A stretch of DNA of 64,000 bases from positions 868,001-932,000 of the forward strand of contig JACGCN010000010.1 in assembly GCA_014905825.1 (NCBI GenBank). Direction: 5' to 3'. Made by a program: the position numbers and the translations under genes. The DNA is from Lyophyllum atratum (Eukaryota > Basidiomycota > Agaricomycetes > Agaricales > Lyophyllaceae). The notes beneath the pieces are model-generated. The model was not told where the DNA came from. It worked only from the letters and a program-made list of their open reading frames with translations, and searched no databases. Positions 20,548 through 31,239 of the stretch are shown piece after piece. Each line of letters starts with the position of its first letter. Within the stretch, counting starts at the first letter, position 1.

Positions 20548-23493
20548 ATGTCCAACGTGTACAGCAACCCAGGCCAAGGCTCCAGCAACGACGGAACGCG
20601 GGGTGGTGATAACCGCCCCGACCAGCAAGTGAACCCCGGGATGGGTTCAAGTGGGGGGGAAATACAGGGGCGTGCCGACGGCATGCCCCCTCCACCTACC
20701 TACTTGGGTCAGCAGGCGCATCAGAGCCTGCAGCCCTATCAATTCCCACCGCCAGTTGGCCACATGAGCCAACCAGCAACGCAACAAGGACAGCCACCCG
20801 TCATGGGCGGCTACTTTCAACAACAACCGATGGCATTTCAACAGATGCCATCAATGCCGAACTACATGGGGTACCCGCAACAGGCGTGGTACCCCCAACC
20901 TCAAGCGCAACCTTCCTTCCAACCGGTGCCGCAGATCACGCGGTACCATGAACCCGAGCAAATGGAGGTCGATGACCAGGGTCGTCCACGACCCCCAACA
21001 CCTCCAGCGCCAGCGCCGCCAGTGCAGAATAGGCAGCCAACACGACATGCGGACGATCGCCAAGCGTCGTACGCATCATCCAGTCGCAGACCATCTGCTC
21101 ACGATGGTCTGGTAGCATCCCTTTTGGACCGCCTCGAGGCCGCGGGCATCCACCGCGACTTCTGCGACTTTTTGGACGACGGAATGGCGCAGCTGGTTAT
21201 CACCCAGCTGCTCGACGGCTATGAGGGTGTGCGCACCGAATTGGAGCGCGTCAAGGCAAGAGAAGGAGCGATGGCCGAGCAGTTGAGCTTGGCCAGGAAA
21301 CGTCCGGCACTATCGTCGCCAGACCAGGGGGAGGGATCATCATCCCGTCCCACCAAAATGAAGCAGACGGCAGCGCGTCGACAAGACCGCTCCCCCTCTG
21401 AGAGCAGGTACGCGGAGCGACGAGAGGCACGATCGGACTACCGTCGTGCCGACTTTGAGCCAAGACGTTATGATCGACGCTCGGAGTTTGACCAGCGGCG
21501 CCCTGATCGCCACCCAGACCACGATGCGAGGCGCGATGAACGCCCGCTCGACTATGGGGGCCGGCGAGAGGGAAGAGGAGAGAGGGGGGCGCGCGAAATG
21601 CGCCCCTTACCAGCACGAGATATGAATAGGAGTGCATCGACATCATCAACGTCGGTGGTAGCCTCTCCACAAGAACCTCGGGGGTTGCCATTACCCCCGA
21701 CATTGCCACTACCGACTCCGGACGAAAGCCGGGTTCGGAACCCTGAGCGAGGAGGTAAGAAAGAACCTTCCTCGCGATATACCATGCCAGCAGAAGCACC
21801 TGCACCTCCACAAGTGATGGTGCAGCCACCATCACCACCACCTCCAGCGCCCAAGGAGAAGCGTACGGAGCCGTACGGCTCTCCTGAGTCGGACAATGGC
21901 GCGTCTTCTCAATCTGAGGACGAAGAGGTGGCCAAAAAGAAGGCACCCGGTCGAGAACAACATCGCGCTAACTTAGCGCGAAAGGCCGAGAACGAGAACC
22001 CAGGTCGGATTCCCGACGAACTTGGGGTGGTCTTCATTGAGAACCGCCACGAGAGGGACAATCGATTTTGGGACATGCTAGGGCGGGTGTTTTATGTGTC
22101 ACCCACCCAAAACCGAGTTTATGCCATGGAGTCTGCGGCTCGCAATGCTGACCGCGAGCTGGGATCCGGACAGGAAGGCCTCCCAACTCCGGGACGCCTC
22201 TATGCAGTCGTGCCCCGCGGGTTCCCAATGAACCCTCGGGAAGTGGATCAATTGCTGGTCATGATCAATGAACGGTCGACCAGAGTGACGGACCAGGAGC
22301 GTGTAGAAGGATACATGCTCCTGCGCGAGTTCCGTCGCGTGTCCTTATCGGTCGCGCCACATATGCACGACCGAGCTATGGTACGCGTATCTGCGGACGA
22401 ATTCCGCAACATTCGCCGACCGATAGATGGTCGGTCTCCGCTATGGCGGACCCCTACAATTAGGAGGCCCGGAAACGCATTTGAATATCGGGGAGACAGG
22501 CCTACCCGAGGCGCTGGTCTGCCCCAGCCTGGTCCCGACCATGCCTTTGATGTCGAGCATTGGGCTCGGCATATGATCCACCACGGGCGTACTGGTTCCA
22601 AGAACCAGTACGGAGGGATTGCAATGGATTTCAGATTCCGCGTCCATCGACGTGGGATCTGGGGCTACTTGTTGGCGAATATGCTCGCGCCAACTACTCA
22701 CAGCCTACGGTCGTGGTTCATGCGAAGCTTCGCAGCTATCGCCGCCCGACCCTTCTTCTATTCCGAGGCTGTCGCGGCCCATGACCAAGCCCACCCAGAT
22801 CGGCCCTTCACACCGATTACTGGGCCAGAGTTTACCATTCCGCGCCTCCCACTTTACCCTCCCAATGGACGGGTAACTGAGGCTGGGACCCTTCAACATT
22901 TGATTGATAGCGGAATCCCAATTAGTTGGATGAACCATAGCTATACCTATGGGCTCCACTATATCGACCATTACTGGACGATGGCAGGTCCTCATCGGGA
23001 CCTGCTTCGAACTGTTGACAACGATCGGATCTCTCGTCTCGATCGTTGGGGAGTCCCCCCATCCCTACCACAGTGGGACGGGTGGTATCATCCCACCACC
23101 GACGACATCACGCGCATTCAGACACTGATGCACGTGGAACTACACCATGACTCGGTGGATTGCTTAGCAAGCTCCGAATGGATGCTTGTAGGTGAAGATC
23201 CGCACTTTCGGGAACTGCGTTCTCGGAGGAGAGCCAACTCGCCTCCTCCGAACCTGCCTATTCCCGCTTTATCGGCGTCGACGTCTACCAACGTCGAAAT
23301 GGCGGCACCCTCGGCACCGGACCCTACTCCTGCGACCTCAACCACAGTCGCGGCAGCTGAAACCCCAGCTGCCGAAACCCATGTGGATCCAGTGGCGGCC
23401 CTATCCGGGCCTCTGTCTCTCGCAGCGATATCCGCTAGCCAAGGTCCGGCAGATAACAACCCTGCCGACCCTGACACAGAGATGGGGTCTTAA
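20548..23493 (+). CDS. Element 1 extra ORF downstream of pol, unknown function
   Basis: 981 aa in the position where retroviruses carry env. The N-terminus is rich in Pro and Gln (QQQPMAFQQMPSMPNYMGY). The middle is strongly basic and low-complexity (repeats of YDRRSEF and RRPDRH). The second half, from about residue 500, looks folded: GRIPDELGVVFIENRHERDN, then ARHMIHHGRTGSKNQYGG and MNHSYTYGLHYIDHYWTM. There is no signal peptide, no clear membrane segment and no zinc or protease motif. The composition suggests a nucleic-acid-binding or structural protein, but I do not recognise a family. It is in the same frame as pol, 39 codons past the pol stop. Confidence 0.7.
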   Translation: MSNVYSNPGQGSSNDGTRGGDNRPDQQVNPGMGSSGGEIQGRADGMPPPPTYLGQQAHQSLQPYQFPPPVGHMSQPATQQGQPPVMGGYFQQQPMAFQQMPSMPNYMGYPQQAWYPQPQAQPSFQPVPQITRYHEPEQMEVDDQGRPRPPTPPAPAPPVQNRQPTRHADDRQASYASSSRRPSAHDGLVASLLDRLEAAGIHRDFCDFLDDGMAQLVITQLLDGYEGVRTELERVKAREGAMAEQLSLARKRPALSSPDQGEGSSSRPTKMKQTAARRQDRSPSESRYAERREARSDYRRADFEPRRYDRRSEFDQRRPDRHPDHDARRDERPLDYGGRREGRGERGAREMRPLPARDMNRSASTSSTSVVASPQEPRGLPLPPTLPLPTPDESRVRNPERGGKKEPSSRYTMPAEAPAPPQVMVQPPSPPPPAPKEKRTEPYGSPESDNGASSQSEDEEVAKKKAPGREQHRANLARKAENENPGRIPDELGVVFIENRHERDNRFWDMLGRVFYVSPTQNRVYAMESAARNADRELGSGQEGLPTPGRLYAVVPRGFPMNPREVDQLLVMINERSTRVTDQERVEGYMLLREFRRVSLSVAPHMHDRAMVRVSADEFRNIRRPIDGRSPLWRTPTIRRPGNAFEYRGDRPTRGAGLPQPGPDHAFDVEHWARHMIHHGRTGSKNQYGGIAMDFRFRVHRRGIWGYLLANMLAPTTHSLRSWFMRSFAAIAARPFFYSEAVAAHDQAHPDRPFTPITGPEFTIPRLPLYPPNGRVTEAGTLQHLIDSGIPISWMNHSYTYGLHYIDHYWTMAGPHRDLLRTVDNDRISRLDRWGVPPSLPQWDGWYHPTTDDITRIQTLMHVELHHDSVDCLASSEWMLVGEDPHFRELRSRRRANSPPPNLPIPALSASTSTNVEMAAPSAPDPTPATSTTVAAAETPAAETHVDPVAALSGPLSLAAISASQGPADNNPADPDTEMGS

Positions 23494-23820
23494 TCCAAGA
23501 CGACACTTGGGCACCTTGGAGGGCCAGCCACCATTGTCAGGGGCCATACCCCCTGTACCGTCGAAAAGCACTCCGCAGGTTGCGTATAATCTTACGCAGC
23601 AACGCATGTTCAGCACGCGGATATTCTCCTGAACGGCATCGTATTGGCCGTCAAGTGGGGCTATTACCCACTAGTTCTGAAGTCGAAACTACGTGGACTA
23701 ACACGTAGTTTTGCATTAACCAATTTCTGGTGTAGGGCGCCGGGCCCTACACTTTCCATAATCTTACTATTTTATTTTGCCTAATCATACTCCTTGGTGA
23801 AGATCGCTTCACGCGATCTT

Positions 23821-23831
23821 AAAGGGGGGTA
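23821..23831 (+). other. Polypurine tract of element 1
   Basis: AAAGGGGGGTA directly before the 3' LTR, the usual primer site for plus-strand DNA synthesis. Confidence 0.75.
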
Positions 23832-24036
23832 TGTAAGGGCGCATATACCCGGAACCCGCCCAAGGCGGGTTCTGTATCACATTGTTTGGCAACGCCGGAA
23901 GGCGTTGCCTATTAAAGGACTTAGAGTAAATAGATACAAAGTAGACCTTGTAAATTTACCTAGACGTAGCAATCGACAGACCAGTCAAGCTTACGCCTAG
24001 CGTGAACGCAAGGCCTACCCCTGTAACCCCGTTACA
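23832..24036 (+). repeat. 3' LTR of element 1
   Basis: 205 bp and identical to the 5' LTR except for the loop at 23897-23900, which reads GGAA instead of TTCC. Confidence 0.95.
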
Positions 24037-24596
24037 ATACTTCTCCGAATGGAATCAAGAAACGCGGACGAAAGAACTTGGTATGGCCCCTAAACTCTCA
24101 TCAGCAGGTGCACACACTAACTTGCTGTACAGAGGCACAGCCTGCTCAGCACAGTATCAACCCTGCCGTCACCGCACCGACCATGCTCTTTCCAGCTTTG
24201 GGAAGCTATGAGCATGATGCACTCACCAAAGCCATCGCCGCCGCTCTCGCTCAGCATGGGTTGCAGCCCTATAACAGGATTCAGCATCAATCTGTGCAAC
24301 GGGGCCTCTGGTCTGCCGTGGGTGATGTTCCCAACTATCCCGCATCCCAGCAGATAGAATGGACTGCTCTCAACGCTGCCCTCGGCACTCAGCATGGAAT
24401 AACCCCCGCATTCGCCGTCCAGCAAGGCTTCAAAACCGGTGCTTTGTACGAGCCCATAGTTCAGCAGGTGCTTTGGGATCTCACCATTGCCGTTCGCGCC
24501 CAGGAGGGATTGAACTTCGCCGGGGCTACTCCGCCAGCCAAGTATAATATGGCGGCGGCTTCCTACGCTCCAGCCCCTCTTTTTGGCTATGTTTAA
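24037..24596 (+). pseudogene. MP2, 3' part with QQG-module domain
   Basis: This is the continuation of the metalloprotease split at 13037. After the ATACT duplication the frame reads FSEWNQETRTKEL, which matches the same region of MP1, then a 52-nt intron (24081-24132) at the same phase as in MP1. The last exon (24133-24596) encodes degenerate copies of the module: AQHSINP, AQHGLQP, VQRGLWSAVGD, TQHGITP and VQQGFKTG. On its own this segment has no promoter or start of its own. Confidence 0.85.
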
Positions 24597-25062
24597 GCGA
24601 GCTTTTAACATGTAGAAGCGTTCGCCACTATCCCCGATTCTGACGAGAGTGCCTTTTCTACCTTTCTTCTTCCGTATCCATGCTTTTCAATTCCTCTGCC
24701 GTGTGACATCGTGCCATTCGCATATGTATATTTTCTGTTCCAGGCTCCCCCACTTTAATTTGTTGTTTTTTGATTTTGACTTTTCCCCCGACTCTTTACC
24801 CTTGTTTCTGTTCCTATCCTTTCAACCGACTTTCAACCACTCGCTTCTAACATTGATCTCGCCTATATCAATTGCTTCGTACTTGAAGTTCATTCCAAGT
24901 CCCAAGCAACCCTCGGGCTTATACGGTGAGGTCTGGGCGCATCAATACAATTTGGTCTCGACATGGGGTTGCCAGGCATGATCCGTTTAGATATGCGTGA
25001 TGGTACCACAAGAAGGAACCTGTGGGCGTGATCGAGATGCATCTATGTCTGTACTGTATGGA
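24597..25062. other. MP2 3' flank
   Basis: Pyrimidine-rich at 24650-24850. No gene seen. It ends at the AAAGG duplication flanking element 2. Confidence 0.5.
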
Positions 25063-25067
25063 AAAGG

Positions 25068-25750
25068 TGTTGTAGTACATCGATACACTTACCTCAAGTT
25101 AGACAACGTTGATTACATTTCTTTTATCTTTCTTACCTTTGATTACTATTCACCATAGTCATCCTTACAGTAGCGCGATATACGTATCATTCAACTGATA
25201 TGAACCCATTTTAACTTTTACGTTTCATTAAGAACATCTTAAATGACTATAAAGATACGGGATTCGATGATACTCGACGAGATCCTCGGAACGTCGCGTC
25301 GGACGCCTAAACCGTTGATGGCAAACAAGTCGTTGCCAAACAAACAACGGAACCGGCATCCGACTTAGCGGTAAGTGTCGAGAATCATCGCGAAGTCGGC
25401 TACAAGGCTCTCAATCATTTGAGAACCGGGTAGAACGTTCTAGATTAGTTTAGATACCTGTATATATAGTCTGTAGTACCAAATGAATAAGGATAACTTC
25501 TTTAACCCGTACTATCACTGTGTGAATAAGATTCTAAGTTAGAAACTTGAAATCAACCTCAGAAAGATCCTAGCAATAAAGCTTCGCGCTATTGATAGAT
25601 CTTAAGACTACGAATATCAAAGCTCCGCGCTGGTATTCATAGCCAAATCCCAAAGACCAAAGCCCCGCGCTGGCCTTCGAGATCTCTGACGCGTGATTTC
25701 AATCTTTTAAACTTTAAGATTCATTTGCACTCAGATTTCATCTTCTAAGT
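25068..25750 (+). repeat. 5' LTR of element 2, first part (683 bp)
   Basis: Matches 52248-52930. It is interrupted by the KDZ transposon and resumes at 35632. Confidence 0.95.
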
Positions 25751-26371
25751 CACCTCGACATCACGATCATATTGATTTGATCACCTGCCATAGTACCCCC
25801 GGTTCGGCAGCTTTCTTAGCCTGGATCTCGCTTTCCTCCACACACCGCCAATAATTCCTGAAATACGGTCAATAGATATAGTTCCCAGAACGGTAGAGAT
25901 AAAGATGATACAGATAACAGATAGGCTAGGAGATATGACTTGCCATCAGTACACGTCATCCCCCAAGATAATGGTCTCCGGCGTTGTCCGACGCTCCCCC
26001 CGCCCATCAACCAACTTCCCACGTCGCCTCCCGCCCATCAACGGTCCGGATGATGTCTCCCGAAGCTGTCCATTGTGTTCCCGCGCCTCTCGCGCCTTCT
26101 CACGCCCCTCCCACGGCTTGGAACGCCATCAATCAACTTCCCACGTCGCCTCCCGCCCATCAACGGTCCGGATGATGTCTCCCGAAGCCTCTCGCGCCTT
26201 CTCACGCCCCTCCCACGGCTTGGAACGCCATCAATCAACTTCCCACGTCGCGTCCCGCCCATCAACGGTCCGGATAACCTCTCCTGAAGCTGTTCCCCGT
26301 CTTCCCGCGCTTCTTCCCGCCTTCTCACGCCCCTCCCGTGTTGAAAACATCGTCGACAACGCTTCTCCTCG
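25751..26371 (+). repeat. Left terminal inverted repeat of the KDZ element
   Basis: 621 bp. It differs from the right copy at one base (25999 C, against T in the complement of 35375). Inside, a block beginning CAACTTCCCACGTCGC recurs at about 26010, 26134 and 26237, followed by CGGTCCGGATGATGTCTCC. These internal repeats may be transposase-binding sites. Confidence 0.95.
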
Positions 26372-26500
26372 GCTGCAGAGTCGTCTGCCACCTTCTCACA
26401 TATCTCCTTTCTTACTTAGACATAGAGTACTGTCCCATAGGAGCTGAAAGCTTTCATATGGCAGATTATGTAGTGTGTAGACAACATGGCTATCTACTTA

Positions 26501-28166
26501 TCAAGACACATTCTCCGAGACACGCTTCTTACGGGGAATCCCTTTGTCCTTCCGCGGTTTCCTGGCTTTCTTGGTAATGTTCAGGACCCCACCTCCTTCA
26601 GTAGAAACAGTGTTGACGAAGTTGACAGACAAGGGACCATTGACTGTCCCCGACGAAGGCAAGGGTCCACCTGGTGTGGTTGTACCTGACGACGAGGTAA
26701 TGGAAGTAACGGGGTCACCTGCCGCAGTCGATGAGGTCATGATGATGTCCGAAGAATCCCCGTCATTGTTCGAAGATGCGGTTGCCAGGGAAGAAGCGAT
26801 CTCATCGCTGTTACCGGAACCCTGACCCTCGGGAAAGTGACTGGTGACAGGTTCCTTGGACCACTCTAGCTCCCAGGCGTCGTACTCATCTTGCGACATC
26901 CTGTGGAAGTGCGCTGTGTCCGATTTCCATGCATTCAGGAGAACACTGAGCTCCACGCGTGAGCTGACATCACTCGGCGAGCAGAAGGTCTTGAGTGGCC
27001 AGTTCTTGAGAATGAGACCGTGCTTAAGTGTGATCTTGCTGTCGAAGTTGTGGTAATACATCCGTGTAACTTCTCCCTTAGCGGCGGACTCTACAGAAGG
27101 TATGAGTCAGTAAACAGCATCGGAAGCCTATTCTTTGTGCCAAAAGCTTACTGAGTTTCTCCAGAATCAAGGCTGCAATCTGCTTGCGAGTATTGCAGAG
27201 TTCTTGCACGTAGTTTCTGACGACGCCTTCAGATATTATGTGTAAGAGAATTGCCGTGTTGATGATTTGGCATTACATACCTTGGACTCCTGACAGCATG
27301 TAGGCTTCCATTCTCAGGCCGAGATCGTATACATTCTCCTTCCTCGTGAGCTCGAAGAAGTCTGCAACACGATCACTGGTGGTCACGACGTGTGGGCGGT
27401 TGTAGTGCTCCTTCAAGGACCGCACTGCAATGAGGGCGACTTCGACACCGGTTCGGGCATGAAGCCGTCGGATCTATTAGATATTCCTTAGTTTATATTG
27501 TAACACAGGAAGGACCATTGTATACTTACTTCATCATCGAGAGCATCTAATGTGACGCGCGTGTCGTGGAAGGCACTGATGGGGACGTTGTGCGACGCGA
27601 GGTCACGCATCTCGCGGGTGTCGTGCAATTCCGTGAGCTTCTCCTGGGTATAGGCAGTCTTCTCCGCGTCAGAAAGGGTTTTCCAAGTTGCCGCTATGCC
27701 ACTGATCAACTCGTGGACCTTCTTTTTCGGCACACCTTCAGGAAGCTCTAAGATCACAACGACCGTCATTATAGTGGCAGTCGAAGAGCATGAAATTCTT
27801 ACCACTATTCATTCGCTTGACCTCGAGGCTGACATAGGCGTTCCAGGAGCCGGAACTCTTCTTCTTCTTCTGCAAGCGGCTCACTTGCATGATTTCTTGC
27901 ATATAATAGTCGACCGAGTGCTTGCCAAACCGCCGGTGCAGGTCTTCGGCATGTTTTAGGAGGTCAGCGTGTTTCTCCTGAAGAGCTTCTTGGTAGGTCT
28001 GTTTCTGCTCCTGACGGCGGGCCTTCTGTGCGGCCTTCTGTGCGGGAGTGAGCTTGATGATGGCGCGGGCGGTACGTGTCCTCCATGGTGTTCGCAGATG
28101 GTGGGTTGACTTCTGGCGAGATGCACTGAGCATGCGCCGAAAGGCAGAACTTGACGTCTTCGCCAT
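26501..28166 (-). CDS. KDZ cargo gene A: HMG-box-like protein
   Basis: Exons 28166-27803, 27747-27530, 27473-27281, 27226-27152 and 27090-26501 give 479 aa; introns are 54-61 nt. A basic N-terminus is followed by a degenerate HMG-box-like region that spans the first intron (SWNAYVSLEVKRMN, then ISGIAATWKTLSDAEKTAYT). After it come helical segments (VRSLKEHYNRPHVV, RMEAYMLSGVQG) and a segment reading RMYYHNFDSKITLKHG, then an acidic Ser/Thr-rich tail ending in a basic KKARKPRKDKG cluster. An HMG box would give DNA bending in the nucleus, perhaps at the element's ends. The HMG call rests on pattern only; the other parts are unrecognised. All splice phases close. Confidence 0.75.
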
Positions 28167-28852
28167 TGCGAAGAGGTATAGAGGTTGTAAGGCAATATGA
28201 ATTTGCGCTGCAAGATCGTGATAATTTGTGCGTTACGATGTACAGTTACCTACAGATTAACTCATTGTGCTACGCGAAGGACGTTGTCTTCAATATGGGA
28301 GAATTGCCGACAGCTGCGAGGAAGCGAGGTTATCGTCAAATTCAGGAACCAGAGCTGATGGCATTTCCAATTGAACCGCAGAGAAATATTCGCGGAAGGT
28401 ATAGCTTGGTACTAGGCGAACGCAGCTGAGGAGGACTTCATCAACATTCATCAAGAGGAACAGAAAAAACAGAGAACAATACGACGCCTCGCACGTTGAC
28501 AGGAACCCGGCAATAACATCTGGAGAACACGGTCAGCTCCTATCAACAACACCACATGTAAAACTATGGTACAGTACGACAGTCGCACTGGCGAAGCACA
28601 CTGGAATATGAGCATCTGTCGGCAACAAAAAAAATAGAGGTACATCACGATGCGGAGACGGTGGCGTAGATCTTGCATAAATCTCATCGGAATCTGTAAC
28701 ATGATTTTAGACTTTAGCATTTATGTTGGAGTGATGAATTCTATGGATATTCTCACCGTTCGCACCACCGTTAGCGTCGATCATACTCAAATGAGAAATA
28801 ATTGACTATCTAGCTTCAACAAACAACATCGGATCTTCGATCCATATGTCAG

Positions 28853-30160
28853 TCACTCCGGATTTCCTTCCATAAGGCGAAACAAAAACACTGCTTGCCC
28901 TCGTGTGATGTTGAGCTCGCGAGAACGTGCGACGATGGCCACGAACTCTTCTTCAGAGCCGCTTTGGTTGAAGTATGCCTCAAGAATGTCGACGGCGCTG
29001 TCGTTGAAGTTATGTGTAGCAACGTAAAGCACGAGCCATTCACGGTCACTGTGAGTGCCGATCGACATCGTACCATCGCCACGAGCAGGTGACGGGCTCA
29101 TGGGAGCCTTCGCTTGGCGACGGAGATGCGAAGTACCTAAGTTCGCAGTGTGCAAACAGTCAGTCACGCTCAATAACCAAGACAATTACAAACCTTGTAC
29201 TTGGATGCCGACGAAGGGAGACACATGAACACTGATGCCGGGAGATGGGGCGACGCGTGATGGTGACGCATGTGATGCGATAGATTGGCCGCCAAAGGAA
29301 CCGAAGGAAGGTCCATGTGGAGCAGGCGCGACCACCTGATGGGCCGTTGCTGGGCGCGTCGGAGTCTGCGGATGAGCACTGAATCGCTTGCCTGAAGGCC
29401 CTGGGCTTGAGTGTCCCGTTCGTCCAGCAGTCGCAGGAGCCGCAGATGGTTGAAAAGTCGAATCATGTTCAGCCGTGGCGCGTGTTGATCGTCGAGGAGT
29501 CGTGGGGAGGACAGAGGGACGATGTTTACTATCTTGGGGGGGGATATTCGAAAGGTCTTCGTTCGCGGAACCAATACCTGGGCCGATGTAGTCTGTGTAA
29601 ATCTGGTCGCAGGTTGCCATTGCGACGAAGGCCCCGTGGAATGAGGAAAAACGTTCGCACTTTCGCCATTTGTCGCTAGAGGCATCAGCGAGACTGGCAC
29701 ATGCCCCGTCTCTGAAACATTGAGAGTGAGACCTGGGAGTCAGGATTCAGCGACGATGCAACTCACTGGTTGATAAATATCCCAACACGCTTTCCAAGTC
29801 CAACGGCGTAAAAGACCTCGCTAAGATTGTCCATAAAGTGACAGACCTCTTGCCAGGTGTCTGACTTCGCGAGATCGTCGACGAGCTGAAATGGAGCGGT
29901 TTCTGCATGGTTATCAGCAACGGGCTGGAGGAGCTGGAGGAGCTTGATGGCATCCTCGGTGGTGTCCAACTCAATGTTGAGCGGAAAGGGGGTTCGCTTC
30001 TGACCGCCGTAAACGAACTTCCTAAGAGACACTTCAGACGCGTGAACACACTACAGGAATTGTTACTCACATCGTCGCATATATACCACTTTTTGTCTGA
30101 GAACTGCCGTAGGATCTATCAGAACGATGAACAAACACGAATCTTCGAGAGTCTGCCATC
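28853..30160 (-). CDS. KDZ cargo gene B: viroplasmin/RNase H1-N-like protein
   Basis: Exons 30160-30072, 30021-29767, 29711-29194 and 29136-28853 give 381 aa; introns are 50-57 nt. After the first intron comes a region ending in FYAVGLGKRVGIFIN, followed past the next intron by SSDKWRKCERFSSFHGAFVAM. This is reminiscent of the small RNase H1 N-terminal / viroplasmin fold (YAV-x-GR-x-x-G-I/V-F ... RF-x-x-F), which binds RNA-DNA hybrids or dsRNA. The middle is a Ser/Pro/Thr-rich linker, and the C-terminus is a short helical part (DILEAYFNQSGSEEEFVAIV). No RNase H catalytic domain follows. The domain call is tentative; that this is a real gene of the element is well supported by the closing frames. 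Confidence 0.65.
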
Positions 30161-31239
30161 CTCAATGAGGGGCCCGAACGAGTGTGGAAGATGATGGATG
30201 AGATGCAAGAGTGGCAGACTAAGGTTTATCAACAAATGCGTAATCCACACATGTCACATGACCAAGCGCGTCCCACTTTGGCACACGCGCCTTGGGCGCC
30301 GAGTATCATCTGCAGGTGGTCCCACAAGCTTTGAGGCAAAATGAAGCCGTCAAGTGGCATTTAATATATCTCTCATTAAATGTCAGGAAGTAAATTTGGA
30401 CTACCATTTCAAACCGGCTTGTAAATAATGCTCAAGGTTATTGGACAGTTACTCAGGTCATTCCGTGGGCTATACTGTACCAATGGTGGTGGGAACAACT
30501 TCTACAAGGTAGCTTCGATCCATAGAATGGAAAACAGAGCGAAAATTTGGAGTTTTCGGGTTTCTTTATGTTTTTGTATTTTCCTTCTTATGAGCGCATG
30601 AGTACAAAAATATATATTCTGAGGCCGTGAAGATATAGGAATACATTGCCCCTATCCGAAGGTACCCTTACTTCGAGGTAAAATGCAATGTGGAAGGAGG
30701 TGTGCTCGAAAAACCCGAAATACGGGCATTTGATGGGTTTGGACCATGGTTCACTTGTGCTTAAGAGTGTGCCGATGAGCTTGCAAATGCTCTGTGCAGG
30801 TACGACCCCAATCCTTTGTGCATTTCTCATATACCATATCTCCTCTGTGTGATACAAGTATCTGATAGGTCATACTATCTCCAGGCGTTATGGAATTCGC
30901 GAAATACATCTGAAAAGTTAGCAATCCGGCACTGCAAAGACTTGATTTGAGTATTTCTTTGGAATGACCGAGGGTTTAAACGAAATTCAAACTCCCAAGT
31001 CCTCTATTGGTTCCATAGAATGTATCCCGATGGTGCATATCATACCGGAGTGCCTCAACACCGTATGAAGAACCTCCGTTGTCGTCGTGCGGCACGTCTA
31101 TGAGGCGTGGGAACGAGCTTGATCACCTACCTTCTGTTCATCTGGATCGTACAAGTTGAACAGAGCGTGGTGGTGGACTCATTCAGACTCGTCGGGGAGA
31201 ATGTCGTATATAGTATTGTCTGCAAAGTGTGTATAATAT

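Larger units (their letters stand above)
13038..24036 (+). mobile_element. Element 1: full-length Ty3/Gypsy LTR retrotransposon, 10,999 bp
   Basis: It is bounded by 205-bp LTRs that start TG and end CA, with a perfect 5-bp target duplication ATACT (13033-13037 and 24037-24041). Inside are a gag-protease region, a pol region with reverse transcriptase, RNase H, integrase and chromodomain, and an extra large ORF downstream of pol. A polypurine tract precedes the 3' LTR. No TGG-type tRNA primer site follows the 5' LTR; the sequence there is T-rich. The LTRs differ only in a 4-nt hairpin loop, so the insertion is recent. Confidence 0.95.

Noticed and set aside
20548..23493. The extra ORF as a true envelope gene
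   Set aside because: No signal peptide, membrane anchor or cleavage site was visible; only its position suggests env.
25905..26447. ORFs of up to 180 aa in the KDZ inverted repeats
   Set aside because: They arise from the internal tandem repeats and are mirrored in the other inverted repeat; no protein character.
26501..28166. A TET/JBP dioxygenase in the KDZ element
   Set aside because: The HxD ... H iron-binding pattern and typical core of the family were not seen in any of the three genes.
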